Shown here piece by piece: positions 18,701 to 29,129 of a DNA stretch of 64,000 bases. Source of the DNA: Lactobacillus iners DSM 13335. Lineage in GTDB: Bacteria; Bacillota; Bacilli; Lactobacillales; Lactobacillaceae. Position 1 is the stretch's first letter. Every line of letters starts with the position of its first letter. The translations under genes were made by a program, and so were the position numbers. The notes below the pieces were generated by a model. It saw only the letters and a program-made list of their open reading frames with translations, had not been told where the DNA came from and searched no databases. Where the stretch lies: contig NZ_GG700805.1 in assembly GCF_000160875.1 (NCBI RefSeq), positions 248,001 to 312,000 of the forward strand. The letters run 5' to 3'.

Positions 18701-19039
18701 GCTGATGAATTAATTGATCGTTTTGGCACATATCCTAAATCTGTGGAAAATTTGTTGAATATTGCTACAATCAAAGTATTGGCTGATACAGCACAAATAT
18801 TATCAATTACTAATATTGATAAAAAAATAGATATTGTGTTAGATCAAAAAGCTTCCGAAGAATTAAAAGGGCCAAATATTTTTAGAACGCTGGAACATGT
18901 TTGTTTTAGAGCTCGCGTTAGCGTAGATCATGATCGTTTGCATGTTCGTTTGATTTTAGATTCTAAGTCATCGTGGCGTACTATATTCAATGAATTGAAA
19001 GTATTTTTGCAAGCAGTAATAGATATTGTACATAAGTAG
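15707..19039 (+). CDS. mfd: Transcription-repair coupling factor
   Basis: The product has 1110 residues. Mfd removes stalled RNA polymerase from lesions and recruits UvrA. The UvrB-like N-terminal module is present (about 1-350, with the PGEFALRGDILDIYP stretch). The RNA-polymerase interaction domain follows (about 440-510, starting PGDYVVHINHGIGIFEG). The translocase comes next, with Walker A GDVGFGKTE, DEEQ box, TATPIPRTL and GRIGRSSR. The C-terminal domain ends near 1100. The length is slightly short of the typical 1150 or so, without an obvious missing domain. It is followed 13 bases later by rqcP. Confidence 0.96.
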   Translation: MKLSELIAADANLVNFIKAVPQAKNSMLTGVNFGAFNLIIRELLHRLQQPILIVASDENRAQQIYSSLVELFEENMVHFFPVEPLLETQAAVSSLDELSQRLDAMSFLLTKQKGIVISTPQALQYPLPAAIKFKANSLTLKVNQVCNLSKICDFLVRCGYKRDDLVANPGEFALRGDILDIYPINIAYPYRIEFFDDEIDNIRTFNSVSQRTKDSLTEVVIEPADDQLDKLYQNEDYTTILDYLTESGIICFDDIRAIRQNIVQIDARNRDYLAHETSTNIKNSRLDFTSIFNQIVQAKIYSSLFQVSVNDLKIDQLLNLHTREPQQFFSQMSLIKNELSVYELQQQTVIIQADNLVRAKQIKSTFADYGIDITIAAENKLIPNKRQIIVDNFNQGFVLPRISLVYLTEHDLFNRQPHIHKKIKSLENAQQIRSYQELNPGDYVVHINHGIGIFEGIKTLESNGQKGDYITITYRNHDQLFVPADQLGVVQKYVASDGKIPKINKLGGNEWAKTKCRVQEKIEDIADELLAIYAHRATEKGFAFLPDDELQRDFEAAFPYLETPDQIKAIREIKLDMQKEKPMDRLLVGDVGFGKTEVALRAAFKAIDSGKQVAFLVPTTILAEQHYATMLERFKDFPVNVAMLCRFQTEKEADEIATNLSNGKIDIVVGTHRILSRDIKFKNLGLLIIDEEQRFGVKHKEKLKKLKNNIDVLTLTATPIPRTLHMSMIGVRDLSVMETPPANRYPIQTYVTEETPNIVREACLRELARNGQIFFLHNKIQDIDQKVAYLSQLIPEARIEYIHGRMSERQLEDIMLRFTQKKFDILVTTTIIETGVDLPNVNTLLVENADTYGLSQLYQLRGRIGRSSRLAYAYFLYKRDKVLTEVSEKRLNAIRDFTALGSGFKIAMRDLSIRGAGNILGKQQHGFIDSVGYDLYAQMLDQTIKQKRGDKVCHKTNAEVRINLEAYIPTEYISSQKQKIEFYKKIKHANDVKAIDDIADELIDRFGTYPKSVENLLNIATIKVLADTAQILSITNIDKKIDIVLDQKASEELKGPNIFRTLEHVCFRARVSVDHDRLHVRLILDSKSSWRTIFNELKVFLQAVIDIVHK

Positions 19040-19052
19040 TAGGAGAAAATTA

Positions 19053-19295
19053 ATGAGAATCGATAAGTTTTTAAAAGTATCACGTTTGATTAAAAGGCGA
19101 ACTGTTGCTAAAGAGATGGCTGATCAAGAAAGAGTGCTTGTTAATGGTCGTCAAGTTAAGTCCAGTTATAATGTTGCGATTAATGATATAATAGAAATTC
19201 AATTTGGAGTAAAAGCTCTAAAAGTAAAAGTTTTAAATATAAAAGAAACTACCAAAAAAGCTGAAGCTTCAGATTTATATGAAGTAGTTGAATGA
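19053..19295 (+). CDS. rqcP: RqcP (Hsp15/YabO-like) S4-domain RNA-binding protein
   Basis: The product is 80 residues, essentially one S4 RNA-binding fold (MRIDKFLKVSRLIKRRTVAK, then VLVNGRQVK). RqcP works with RqcH in poly-alanine tailing of nascent chains on stalled 50S subunits. The ATG at 19053, eight bases after AGGAG, is the right start. The upstream in-frame ATG at 19026 would overlap the end of mfd and put extra basic residues before the S4 domain. Position between mfd and divIC is conserved in Firmicutes. Confidence 0.9.
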   Translation: MRIDKFLKVSRLIKRRTVAKEMADQERVLVNGRQVKSSYNVAINDIIEIQFGVKALKVKVLNIKETTKKAEASDLYEVVE

Positions 19296-19377
19296 CATTT
19301 TTAGAGGGTCATGATATATTTAGTATAGGTTAGAGCTATTGTCAAATTGACGGTGTATTGAGAAAGGCTGAAGTAAA

Positions 19378-19752
19378 ATGAGTAGGATACATCACTATAA
19401 TTTCTTAAGCCCTGAAGAACAAGAACAGCGTATTATTCGTAAGGCAGAAAAACAAAGAAAAAAAATACATCGCTTGCGTAAAAGAAAAATCGTTATTGGT
19501 TTTGGTGTAATTTTTATAATTATATTGTTTCAGTTAATTATGGCACGAATACAAACAAATAAGATAAATAATCAGGTTTATAGTCTCAAAAAGGAATTAT
19601 ACACAAAACAAGCACTTCATAAAAAATTAAAAGCAGAATCATATGACCTCAAAGATTTGGATTATCTATTAAAAGTAATTAGATACAAATATTATTATTC
19701 CAAACCAGGTGAGTTTATTTATAATATTCAGGATAAAAAGGATAGCAATTAA
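19378..19752 (+). CDS. divIC: Cell-division protein DivIC (FtsB family)
   Basis: The product is 124 residues and bitopic. A basic cytoplasmic N-terminus (KAEKQRKKIHRLRKRK) precedes one transmembrane helix (about 37-57). An external coiled coil with the YYYSKPGEFIY motif typical of DivIC follows. It acts with DivIB and FtsL in the septal complex. Its stop overlaps the next start by one base (TAATG), indicating translational coupling. Confidence 0.9.
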   Translation: MSRIHHYNFLSPEEQEQRIIRKAEKQRKKIHRLRKRKIVIGFGVIFIIILFQLIMARIQTNKINNQVYSLKKELYTKQALHKKLKAESYDLKDLDYLLKVIRYKYYYSKPGEFIYNIQDKKDSN

Positions 19753-20090
19753 TGAAATATTTAGTGGGCTTACGTGTTAGTGCCAAAGTCGATCAAGTGA
19801 TAGCTAGTGGTATTAAAGTTATATTGAATAATGGCAGACGTGGCTTTATTCATTGGCGTGATTTTGGTCCTTTGTGGGATTTGAAGAAAAATAGCTTTAC
19901 TAAGGGTCAGATCTTAAGATTAGTAATTGTTGCTATTAATGAAAAAGGTGAAATTTTATTGTCCTTGAATCGAGTTAATGAGTCTACATTGGTAGATCCT
20001 ACTAATCCTTTTAATAAAAGTGATGACTTTGCAGGGACATTGAAATGTTTGTTGAAAGAAGCTGAAGATCTTTTTAATCAATTCAATTGA
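19752..20090 (+). CDS. yabR: S1-domain RNA-binding protein, YabR-like
   Basis: The product has 112 residues. The first about 75 form an S1/OB fold (GLRVSAKVDQVIASGIKVIL, GRRGFIHWRDF, KGQILRLVIVAINEKGEILLSLN). The acidic tail resembles that of YabR and general stress protein 13 type proteins. The exact role is unknown, and binding to RNA or ribosomes is assumed. It overlaps divIC by one base and precedes tilS. Confidence 0.8.
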   Translation: MKYLVGLRVSAKVDQVIASGIKVILNNGRRGFIHWRDFGPLWDLKKNSFTKGQILRLVIVAINEKGEILLSLNRVNESTLVDPTNPFNKSDDFAGTLKCLLKEAEDLFNQFN

Positions 20091-20120
20091 TGATTTTCAA
20101 GCAAAAAGCGTATATAAAGT

Positions 20121-21413
20121 ATGAAAAAAATTATTAATTTTTTTAGTAAATATAAATTGTCATTAGCTGGTAAAAAAATAATTTTGGCAATTAGTGCTGG
20201 CCCAGATTCCATGGCTTTGCTAGATATGATGCGACAAATAGTTGACGATCCGCAGAGTCAATTAATCATATGTCATGTTGATCATTGCTTAAGAAACGAT
20301 AGTTATTTAGAAAGTGAAATAATTACTAAATATTGTCAGCAATATAAATTGCAACTTGAAGAGACAAAATGGGATACCCCTCATCCAGCAAATGGATTAG
20401 AGGCTGCCGCTAGAGATTTTCGATATGATTTTTTTGCTAAAATTTTACGTAAATATCAAGCTGATTATTTGTTTACTGCTCATCATGGAGATGATTTGGC
20501 AGAAAATATCCTTATTAAGTTATTAAGATCAGGCAATGTTCAAGAAATGAATAGCTTGCGGCCAATTAGAAACTGGATTAATAATAGTTTACTTGTTAGA
20601 CCATTATTATCATTTTCTAAGGAAGAGTTATTAGTCTATGCAAAAAAAAGAAAATTAGCATATATTGTTGATTATACCAATCAAGAAAATGAAACCTTGC
20701 GTAATCGCTTACGGCACTTTGTTATGCCCCAATTAAAAAAAGATGCGGTTGATCTGATTAAAAATGCTAATCGTTTTGTACAAACTGAAGAGTCGCTGGA
20801 AGATTGGCAAAAGTTACTTTTTGAAAAGATTCGATATCATAAATTGCTCAGTGGTATTATTCAAGTTAATGCAGCAGATTTGTCTGATTTTAATTGTCAT
20901 CAATTAAGCTTATATTTTAATTGGTTAATTGACAAAGAATGGGGACGTCAGGTTTATTTTGAATCTTTGGATTTATCAGATAATGTTCAAAATACTAAAG
21001 ATCATTTTACATTAGTTAGATATTTATCTCATTTCTATATTTGCCCAAGTGATATAATACTATTAAAAAATCACCAACAAGAGGTGGTTTTAGATCAATG
21101 CTTTTCTTGGTTTAAAACTAAATATATTATCACTTTAAATAAGCTGGATTTACCAGAAGTAGGTTATTTTTATGCCAATAAAACTAGTAAATTTATTGCT
21201 AGAAATTTGCAAGCTACTGATCGTTTTAAATTGCCCAATGGCTCTCATGTCAAACCTAAGAAGAAGTTTGCTGAAAAGAAAATTCCCACTTTTATGAGAA
21301 ATACTTATCTGGCAATTTTAATAAATGATGATATTGTGTTTGTACAAGATATTTTTAAAAATCAAGAATATAATATTAATTATCAACGTTATAATATATA
21401 TACATTATTTTGA
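20121..21413 (+). CDS. tilS: tRNA(Ile)-lysidine synthase
   Basis: The product has 430 residues. TilS makes lysidine at position 34 of tRNA-Ile(CAU) so that it reads AUA. The PP-loop is AISAGPDSMALLDM near residue 24. Note Ala for the usual Gly in SGGxDS, a variant I believe is common in lactobacilli. HVDHCLR, the HHGDDLAENILIKLLR signature and the C-terminal TilS domain (RFKLPNGSHVKPKK) are intact. The ribosome site before the ATG is weak (AGCAAAAAGCG). The next gene is ftsH. The hpt gene that usually stands here is missing. Confidence 0.94.
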   Translation: MKKIINFFSKYKLSLAGKKIILAISAGPDSMALLDMMRQIVDDPQSQLIICHVDHCLRNDSYLESEIITKYCQQYKLQLEETKWDTPHPANGLEAAARDFRYDFFAKILRKYQADYLFTAHHGDDLAENILIKLLRSGNVQEMNSLRPIRNWINNSLLVRPLLSFSKEELLVYAKKRKLAYIVDYTNQENETLRNRLRHFVMPQLKKDAVDLIKNANRFVQTEESLEDWQKLLFEKIRYHKLLSGIIQVNAADLSDFNCHQLSLYFNWLIDKEWGRQVYFESLDLSDNVQNTKDHFTLVRYLSHFYICPSDIILLKNHQQEVVLDQCFSWFKTKYIITLNKLDLPEVGYFYANKTSKFIARNLQATDRFKLPNGSHVKPKKKFAEKKIPTFMRNTYLAILINDDIVFVQDIFKNQEYNINYQRYNIYTLF

Positions 21414-21496
21414 TATTTAAGCTTATTTGTAGAGAAAAATTAATATTTATGTTAAAATCGTTGAAGTAATCGTGCAATGTTTATAGGAGGTTATTT

Positions 21497-23542
21497 ATGA
21501 AGAATAAAAGAAATAGGTTACTTTCCAATGGCCTTTTCTATATTTTTATCTTTGTGATCCTCTTGAGTGGTATTAACTGGGCACTCGGAGGTTCAGATGG
21601 CAATGGTACCACTAAGAATATTCGTTATTCGGATCTGATAAAAGATTTGAAAAACAATAAAATCAAGAGTATTAACATTCAACCAGCAAATGGTGCTTAT
21701 ACTGTTACTGGTACTTATAGAAAGCCTCAAGCTTTAGATAAGCGGGGAGGAACAAGATTTGATTTCTTTAAGAATTCTAATAAACCTGTAGGTGCCACTA
21801 AATTTAGTACAACTATGTTGCAAAATGATTCAGTTGTAAAGAAAGTATCAGATTTAGCACAAAAGCATGGCGTTGCCTTTTCTGGACAAGGCGAATCACA
21901 ATCTGGTAATTGGATTTCAACTGCTGTGATGCTGATTCCTACTTTGATTTTCATCGTTATGTTATGGATGATGATGAGTCAAGGCGGTAAGGGTGGCCGT
22001 GGCATGATGAATTTTGGCAAGTCACAGGTTAAACCTAGAGATCCAAGCAAAAACAAGATTCGTTTTTCTGATGTTGCTGGTGAAGAAGAAGAAAAGCAAG
22101 AATTAGTAGAGATTGTAGAATTTTTGAAAAATCCAGCAAAATTCACCAAATTAGGTGCCAGAATACCTGCGGGTGTTTTACTTGAGGGGCCTCCGGGAAC
22201 AGGAAAAACTTTACTTGCTAAAGCTGTAGCAGGAGAAGCAGGAGTTCCATTTTATTCTATTTCTGCTTCTGAGTTTGTTGAAATGTTTGTTGGTGTCGGA
22301 GCTTCTCGTGTGCGTGACTTATTTGACAATGCCAAAAAAACAGCACCAAGTATTATTTTTATTGATGAAATTGATGCTGTTGGCCGAAAACGTGGCAATG
22401 GTATTGGTGGAGGTCATGATGAACGTGAACAGACATTGAATCAATTGTTAGTAGAAATGGACGGTTTTGAAGGCGATGAAGGCGTAATCGTGATGGCCGC
22501 TACTAACCGTTCTGATGTACTTGATCCTGCTTTGTTACGTCCTGGTCGATTTGATCGAAAGGTCTTGGTAGGCTGCCCTGACGTCAAGGGACGTGAGGCC
22601 ATTTTAAGAGTACATGCTAAGAATAAACCTCTAGCTAATGATGTTGATTTAAAAGAGGTTGCTCGTCAAACTCCAGGTTTTGTGGGAGCTGATTTAGAGA
22701 ATGTCTTAAATGAAGCTGCTTTGGTTGCTGCACGTCGTGATCGTGATGAAATTACTGCTTCTGACATTGATGAAGCTCAAGATCGTGTAATTGCTGGACC
22801 TGCTAAAAAGGATGCTGACATTTCAGAGGCTCAAAGAAAGCGGGTCGCATATCACGAAGCAGGTCATGCTATTGTTGGATTAGTTTTGAGTGATTCTAGA
22901 ACTGTCCGCAAGGTTACAATTGTACCTCGTGGTCGCATGGGTGGATATAATATTATGCTACCTAAAGAAGATCAAGCTATTTCAACTAAGAAGCAATTAA
23001 TGGAACAAGTTGCTGGATTGATGGGTGGTCGTGCAGGTGAAGAAATTGTCGTAGGCGATCAATCTACAGGTGCCTCAAATGACTTTGAGCAAGCTACTGC
23101 TATTGCACGTGGTATGGTTACTCAGTATGGAATGACTGAAGTTGGTATGAGTCAGTTAGAATCTGCTAATACGCAAGATCAAATGGTAAAACCATATAGT
23201 GAATCCACTGCTGAGAAGATTGATTTGGCAATAAAGAATATTTTAGACGAAGGTCACAAGGTGGCTACTGATATTATTAATACTCACCGTGACACACATC
23301 GCCTTATTGCTGAGGCATTGCTTAAATATGAAACTTTAAATGAAAAGCAGATTTTGTCATTGTTTAAGACTGGAAAAATGCCAGAAGAAAATGATTATCC
23401 AAGCGAAAAAGATGCTTTGAATTATGAAGAAACTAAGGAAGCATTGAAAAGAAAAGAGGATAAGTTTTTGGAGAGTGATTCAGAAGATCAAAAAGGTTCA
23501 GATGATGCCGAAGATTCCGAAGATCCAAAAACAAATGATTAA
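21497..23542 (+). CDS. ftsH: ATP-dependent zinc metalloprotease FtsH
   Basis: The product is 681 residues and is a membrane-anchored AAA protease for membrane-protein quality control. Two transmembrane helices (about 10-30 and 138-158) bracket an external domain. The AAA module has GPPGTGKT (about 231), the Walker [12 protein letters not shown] and the SRH ATNR...RPGRFDR. The protease site is HEAGH with His453. The C-terminal about 45 residues are strongly acidic ([17 protein letters not shown]) and probably disordered. AGGAGG precedes the ATG. A short hairpin follows the stop. Confidence 0.96.
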   Translation: MKNKRNRLLSNGLFYIFIFVILLSGINWALGGSDGNGTTKNIRYSDLIKDLKNNKIKSINIQPANGAYTVTGTYRKPQALDKRGGTRFDFFKNSNKPVGATKFSTTMLQNDSVVKKVSDLAQKHGVAFSGQGESQSGNWISTAVMLIPTLIFIVMLWMMMSQGGKGGRGMMNFGKSQVKPRDPSKNKIRFSDVAGEEEEKQELVEIVEFLKNPAKFTKLGARIPAGVLLEGPPGTGKTLLAKAVAGEAGVPFYSISASEFVEMFVGVGASRVRDLFDNAKKTAPSIIFIDEIDAVGRKRGNGIGGGHDEREQTLNQLLVEMDGFEGDEGVIVMAATNRSDVLDPALLRPGRFDRKVLVGCPDVKGREAILRVHAKNKPLANDVDLKEVARQTPGFVGADLENVLNEAALVAARRDRDEITASDIDEAQDRVIAGPAKKDADISEAQRKRVAYHEAGHAIVGLVLSDSRTVRKVTIVPRGRMGGYNIMLPKEDQAISTKKQLMEQVAGLMGGRAGEEIVVGDQSTGASNDFEQATAIARGMVTQYGMTEVGMSQLESANTQDQMVKPYSESTAEKIDLAIKNILDEGHKVATDIINTHRDTHRLIAEALLKYETLNEKQILSLFKTGKMPEENDYPSEKDALNYEETKEALKRKEDKFLESDSEDQKGSDDAEDSEDPKTND

Positions 23543-23560
23543 TTGTAGATATTATCTGAT

Positions 23561-23589
23561 AAAATGGAGCCTTAACTGGCTCTATTTTT
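23561..23589 (+). terminator. Terminator after ftsH
   Basis: ATGGAGCC and GGCTCTAT pair (one G-U) around TTAACT, followed by Ts, ending 33 bases before the dusB start. Confidence 0.7.
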
Positions 23590-23621
23590 GAGTTTAATAT
23601 ATAATTTTAAAGGTGTAGTAA

Positions 23622-26146
<2,525 letters not shown>

Positions 26147-26159
26147 TATTCATAAATAG

Positions 26160-26187
26160 TTGTATTACATAGATTATGTGTTATAAT
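26160..26187 (+). promoter_or_regulatory. Promoter of the tRNA-Gly gene
   Basis: TTGTAT (26160-26165), 16-base spacer, TATAAT (26182-26187), about 12 bases ahead of the tRNA. Confidence 0.6.
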
Positions 26188-26199
26188 AATCTATGTACT

Positions 26200-26271
26200 G
26201 CGGAAGTAGTTCAGTGGTAGAACATCACCTTGCCATGGTGGGGGTCGCGGGTTCGAATCCCGTCTTCCGCT
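26200..26271 (+). tRNA. tRNA-Gly (anticodon GCC)
   Basis: The cloverleaf is complete: acceptor GCGGAAG/CTTCCGC, D-arm GTTCAGTGGTAGAAC, anticodon stem TCACC/GGTGG with loop TTGCCAT (anticodon GCC at 26232-26234), and T-arm CGCGGGTTCGAATCCCG. The CCA end is not encoded. It is followed by a strong terminator. Confidence 0.97.
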
Positions 26272-26280
26272 TTGTATAGG

Positions 26281-26306
26281 AGCCTCACATTTTTGTGAGG
26301 CTTTTT
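26281..26306 (+). terminator. Terminator between tRNA-Gly and tRNA-Pro
   Basis: AGCCTCACA (26281-26289) pairs with TGTGAGGCT (26294-26302), followed by TTTT. It ends only about 4 bases before tRNA-Pro. Confidence 0.85.
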
Positions 26307-26309
26307 GTT

Positions 26310-26383
<74 letters not shown>

Positions 26384-26397
26384 TAGAGGTATATTTT

Positions 26398-27252
26398 ATG
26401 CAGAAAATGCTTATAATTGAAGATTTATCTGCTTTAGGTCAGATTTCGATGGTTAGTGCAATTAGTGTTGCTACTATAATGAATGTTAAGCCGGCATTGT
26501 TGCCGACTATTATTTTATCTACACAAAGTGAAGGATTTGGAGCTCCGGTAAGTTTAACTTTAGAACAGTGGCAAAATAAAGCTATTGAGCATTGGAACAG
26601 TTTAGAGCAAGAATTTGATACGATGATGATCGGCTATATTGGTTGTATATCAGGTGTTCAAAATATCCTTTCTTTTTTGCCACTCATTAGAAAGAAAAAA
26701 TTAGTAGTGGATCCAGCAATGGCAGATCAGGGAAGCTTATATCCTAATTTGCCGCTTACTTATCCATCTATGATTAGCACTTTGTGTCAATATGCTGATG
26801 TGATTGTGCCTAATTTTACTGAAGCATGTATGCTTGCCCAAGTTGATTATGCAAATGATTCTCTTAACCAAAGTAAGTTAGATCAACTTGTTGATAAGTT
26901 AGTGCAACGATTTCCTTCAACGGAGATTATTATTACGGGTGTCCCTTTGGCAAATAAATTAGCAGTAGTTTATGTTAATAAACTAAATATTGCTTCTCCG
27001 ATGCTATGGTCTGTGGAGTCGATTGCTAGACATTTTTACGGTACTGGTGATATATTTACAGCAATTGTTAGTGCATGTTTAGCTAAAAAAATGTCAACAG
27101 AAAAAGCAGTAAAAATTGCTATTAATGCTCTGGAACTAGCAGTAAAAGATAGTGCACAACTTACAGATCATGAGTTGTTATATGGATTGAAAATGACAAG
27201 AATGCAAGAATATTTATTAGATATTGAAGGAAATGAAATAGATGAAAAGTAA
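26398..27252 (+). CDS. Pyridoxal/pyridoxine kinase-like protein (PfkB-type fold)
   Basis: The product has 284 residues and belongs to the ribokinase superfamily, pyridoxal-kinase branch. Segments are SALGQISMVSAISVATIMNV near the N-terminus, VVDPAMADQGSLY (about 100-112), ADVIVPNFTEACML and the catalytic GTGDIFTAIV (about residues 221-230). It should phosphorylate vitamin B6 vitamers to their 5'-phosphates. HMP kinase activity cannot be excluded. The ATG at 26398 follows GAGGT, just behind tRNA-Pro. The open frame further upstream runs through the tRNA and is not real. The next gene, an ECF S-component, overlaps by 11 bases and supports a vitamin-salvage role. Confidence 0.8.
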   Translation: MQKMLIIEDLSALGQISMVSAISVATIMNVKPALLPTIILSTQSEGFGAPVSLTLEQWQNKAIEHWNSLEQEFDTMMIGYIGCISGVQNILSFLPLIRKKKLVVDPAMADQGSLYPNLPLTYPSMISTLCQYADVIVPNFTEACMLAQVDYANDSLNQSKLDQLVDKLVQRFPSTEIIITGVPLANKLAVVYVNKLNIASPMLWSVESIARHFYGTGDIFTAIVSACLAKKMSTEKAVKIAINALELAVKDSAQLTDHELLYGLKMTRMQEYLLDIEGNEIDEK

Positions 27253-27751
27253 AAGAATAAAGTTGAATGTTTTTACTGCTTTGATGATTGCTATGTCAGT
27301 AGTTTTAGGTAGATGTTTCTTAATCCCTATTTTTTGGACAAGAGGCAATATTAATTTGTGTGATGCTGGTATTATGCTGGCTAGCTTAATTTTAGGTCCA
27401 TTTTATGGTGCATTAGTGGGTGGAATAAGTGGGATGTTATTGGATTTGATATCTGGTTATGCGCAATTTGCCATTTTTTCTTTAATTGCTCATGGATTAG
27501 AGGGATTAGTTATTGGTTTTATTTATTTTAAACTCAAAAATCGTACTTGGAGTAAATACTTAGCTCTATTTCTTGGTAGTGTAGTTATGATTGCTGGTTA
27601 TGTTGTAGCTGATAGTTATCTTTACTCATTGAAGGCGGGCTGGTTAGGTATTGGTACAAATATTTTGCAGGCATTAATTGGTGCCATTGTTTCACTTTCT
27701 CTTTATTTTGCTTTATCTAAAAAAATACATAATATTTTTGAAATCAATTAA
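27242..27751 (+). CDS. ECF transporter S-component, probably for vitamin B6
   Basis: The product is 169 residues and very hydrophobic, with about six predicted helices. It contains segments typical of substrate-binding S-components: an N-terminal basic stretch followed by TALMIAMSVVLGR, then LASLILGPFYGALVGGISGMLLDL. It should bind a vitamin in the membrane and share the general EcfAAT module, which is not in this window. The overlap with the kinase gene suggests pyridoxine or a related pyrimidine as ligand, since PdxU- and HmpT-type proteins are commonly paired with such kinases. Specificity is inferred from context only. Confidence 0.75.
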   Translation: MKSKRIKLNVFTALMIAMSVVLGRCFLIPIFWTRGNINLCDAGIMLASLILGPFYGALVGGISGMLLDLISGYAQFAIFSLIAHGLEGLVIGFIYFKLKNRTWSKYLALFLGSVVMIAGYVVADSYLYSLKAGWLGIGTNILQALIGAIVSLSLYFALSKKIHNIFEIN

Positions 27752-27763
27752 TATAATTTCTAT

Positions 27764-27796
27764 AAAAACTTTGGGATTAGTTCTAAAGTTTTTTAT
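27764..27796 (+). terminator. Terminator after the ECF S-component gene
   Basis: AAAAACTTT (27764-27773 region) pairs with AAAGTTTTTT (27786-27794 region) around a loop of about 12 bases, with trailing Ts. Confidence 0.6.
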
Positions 27797-27868
27797 TTAT
27801 ATTTGCATTAGCCCGTGTTTATGTTTTAATAATATCATGTTATTTTAGATAGTAGATGAGGTAAAATT

Positions 27869-29047
27869 ATGTCAAAGTTATCAGAAAATGTCCATTCAAC
27901 TCTTAATCAGATTCCTAAGTTTAAACTTTTCAATTTTTCTCAATATGCCTTAAAATTTCCTGATGTTATCCAATTGACATTAGGAGAGCCAGACTTTAAT
28001 ACTCCTGATCATATTAAGTTGGCAGCAATTGAAGCAATTATTAACAATCATACTAGATATGCACCGCAAAGGGGTATACCAGCTTTGTTAAACGCAATTA
28101 GTGCCGATGTTGAACAAAAACTTGGCTTGCATTATGATCCAAAAGATGAAATTATTGTTACTAATGGAGTTACTGAGGGATGCTATGCTACGATTATGGC
28201 ATTAGCAAATCCCGGAGATATCTTTTTATTACCGACACCTGGATTTCCAATGTATGTAGCAGATGTTGCGATAGCAGGAGCAGAAATAGTTGAAATAGAT
28301 ATTTCCAAAGATAATTTTAAATTGACACCCCAACTCTTACAAAAATATCTGGATAAATATGGCGATCGGGTGAAGGGATTAATTATGGTTAATCCTTCTA
28401 ATCCTACGGGTGTGGCTATGAATCAAGCTGAATTGGATGCCTTAGCTGATGTCATTCGTGGCAAAAATATTTTTGTTATTTCAGATGAGATTTATAATTG
28501 CTTGTGGTATGAGGATGAAATTGGTTCGATAGCTAAAGCGTTACCTGAACAGACAATTATGTTTAATGGATTTTCGAAAACTTATTGTATGACTGGTTGG
28601 CGAATAGGTTATATTTGTGCACCAAGGGAAATCAGTGCTCAAATTTTCAAGGTGCATTGTTTTGCTCTTACTGATACAGTAACATTTGTCCAAGATGCTG
28701 CTATAGAAGCTTTAGTCAATGGTCAAGATGATTGCTTGCCAATGAAAAAAGCCTATATTGAGAGACGTGATTATATTTGTGATGCTTTAGCTAAAATGGG
28801 ATGGGAACATCCATTTCCTCAAGGAGCATTTTATGTATTTGCTAAAGCACCAGAATTTTTAGAACAAGATGATGAAAAACTTGCTTATGATTTGATTAAT
28901 AATGCTAAAATTGCTGTTGCACCAGGTTCCTATTTTGGCAAGGGTGGTGAACATTATTTACGCTTTTCTTATGCAATATCGTTAGATGATATAAAAATCG
29001 CAATGGAACGATTAAAGAAATATACAGCAGAAAGAAAGCTACAATAG
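27869..29047 (+). CDS. PLP-dependent aminotransferase, class I (PatA/AspAT-like)
   Basis: The product has 392 residues. The fold-type I pattern is clear: TLGEPDFNTPDHI, VTNGVTEG (PLP phosphate pocket), MVNPSNPTG, ISDEIY, PLP-lysine in NGFSKTYCMTGWRIGY, and the C-terminal LRFSYA. This subgroup covers aspartate and aromatic aminotransferases and PatA (N-acetyl-diaminopimelate aminotransferase). The amino-acid specificity cannot be decided here. It stands alone, 83 bases ahead of clpC. Confidence 0.85.
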   Translation: MSKLSENVHSTLNQIPKFKLFNFSQYALKFPDVIQLTLGEPDFNTPDHIKLAAIEAIINNHTRYAPQRGIPALLNAISADVEQKLGLHYDPKDEIIVTNGVTEGCYATIMALANPGDIFLLPTPGFPMYVADVAIAGAEIVEIDISKDNFKLTPQLLQKYLDKYGDRVKGLIMVNPSNPTGVAMNQAELDALADVIRGKNIFVISDEIYNCLWYEDEIGSIAKALPEQTIMFNGFSKTYCMTGWRIGYICAPREISAQIFKVHCFALTDTVTFVQDAAIEALVNGQDDCLPMKKAYIERRDYICDALAKMGWEHPFPQGAFYVFAKAPEFLEQDDEKLAYDLINNAKIAVAPGSYFGKGGEHYLRFSYAISLDDIKIAMERLKKYTAERKLQ

Positions 29048-29129
29048 CATAAGTTACCAAATTTTTTAATTGACTTAAATTTAGTTATAATAGTTAGCAT
29101 AAGATTAACTAATAAAATGGTGGTGTATA

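Noticed and set aside
29048-29129. CtsR box or CIRCE element before clpC
   Set aside because: Neither a GGTCAAA tandem nor TTAGCACTC/GAGTGCTAA is present.
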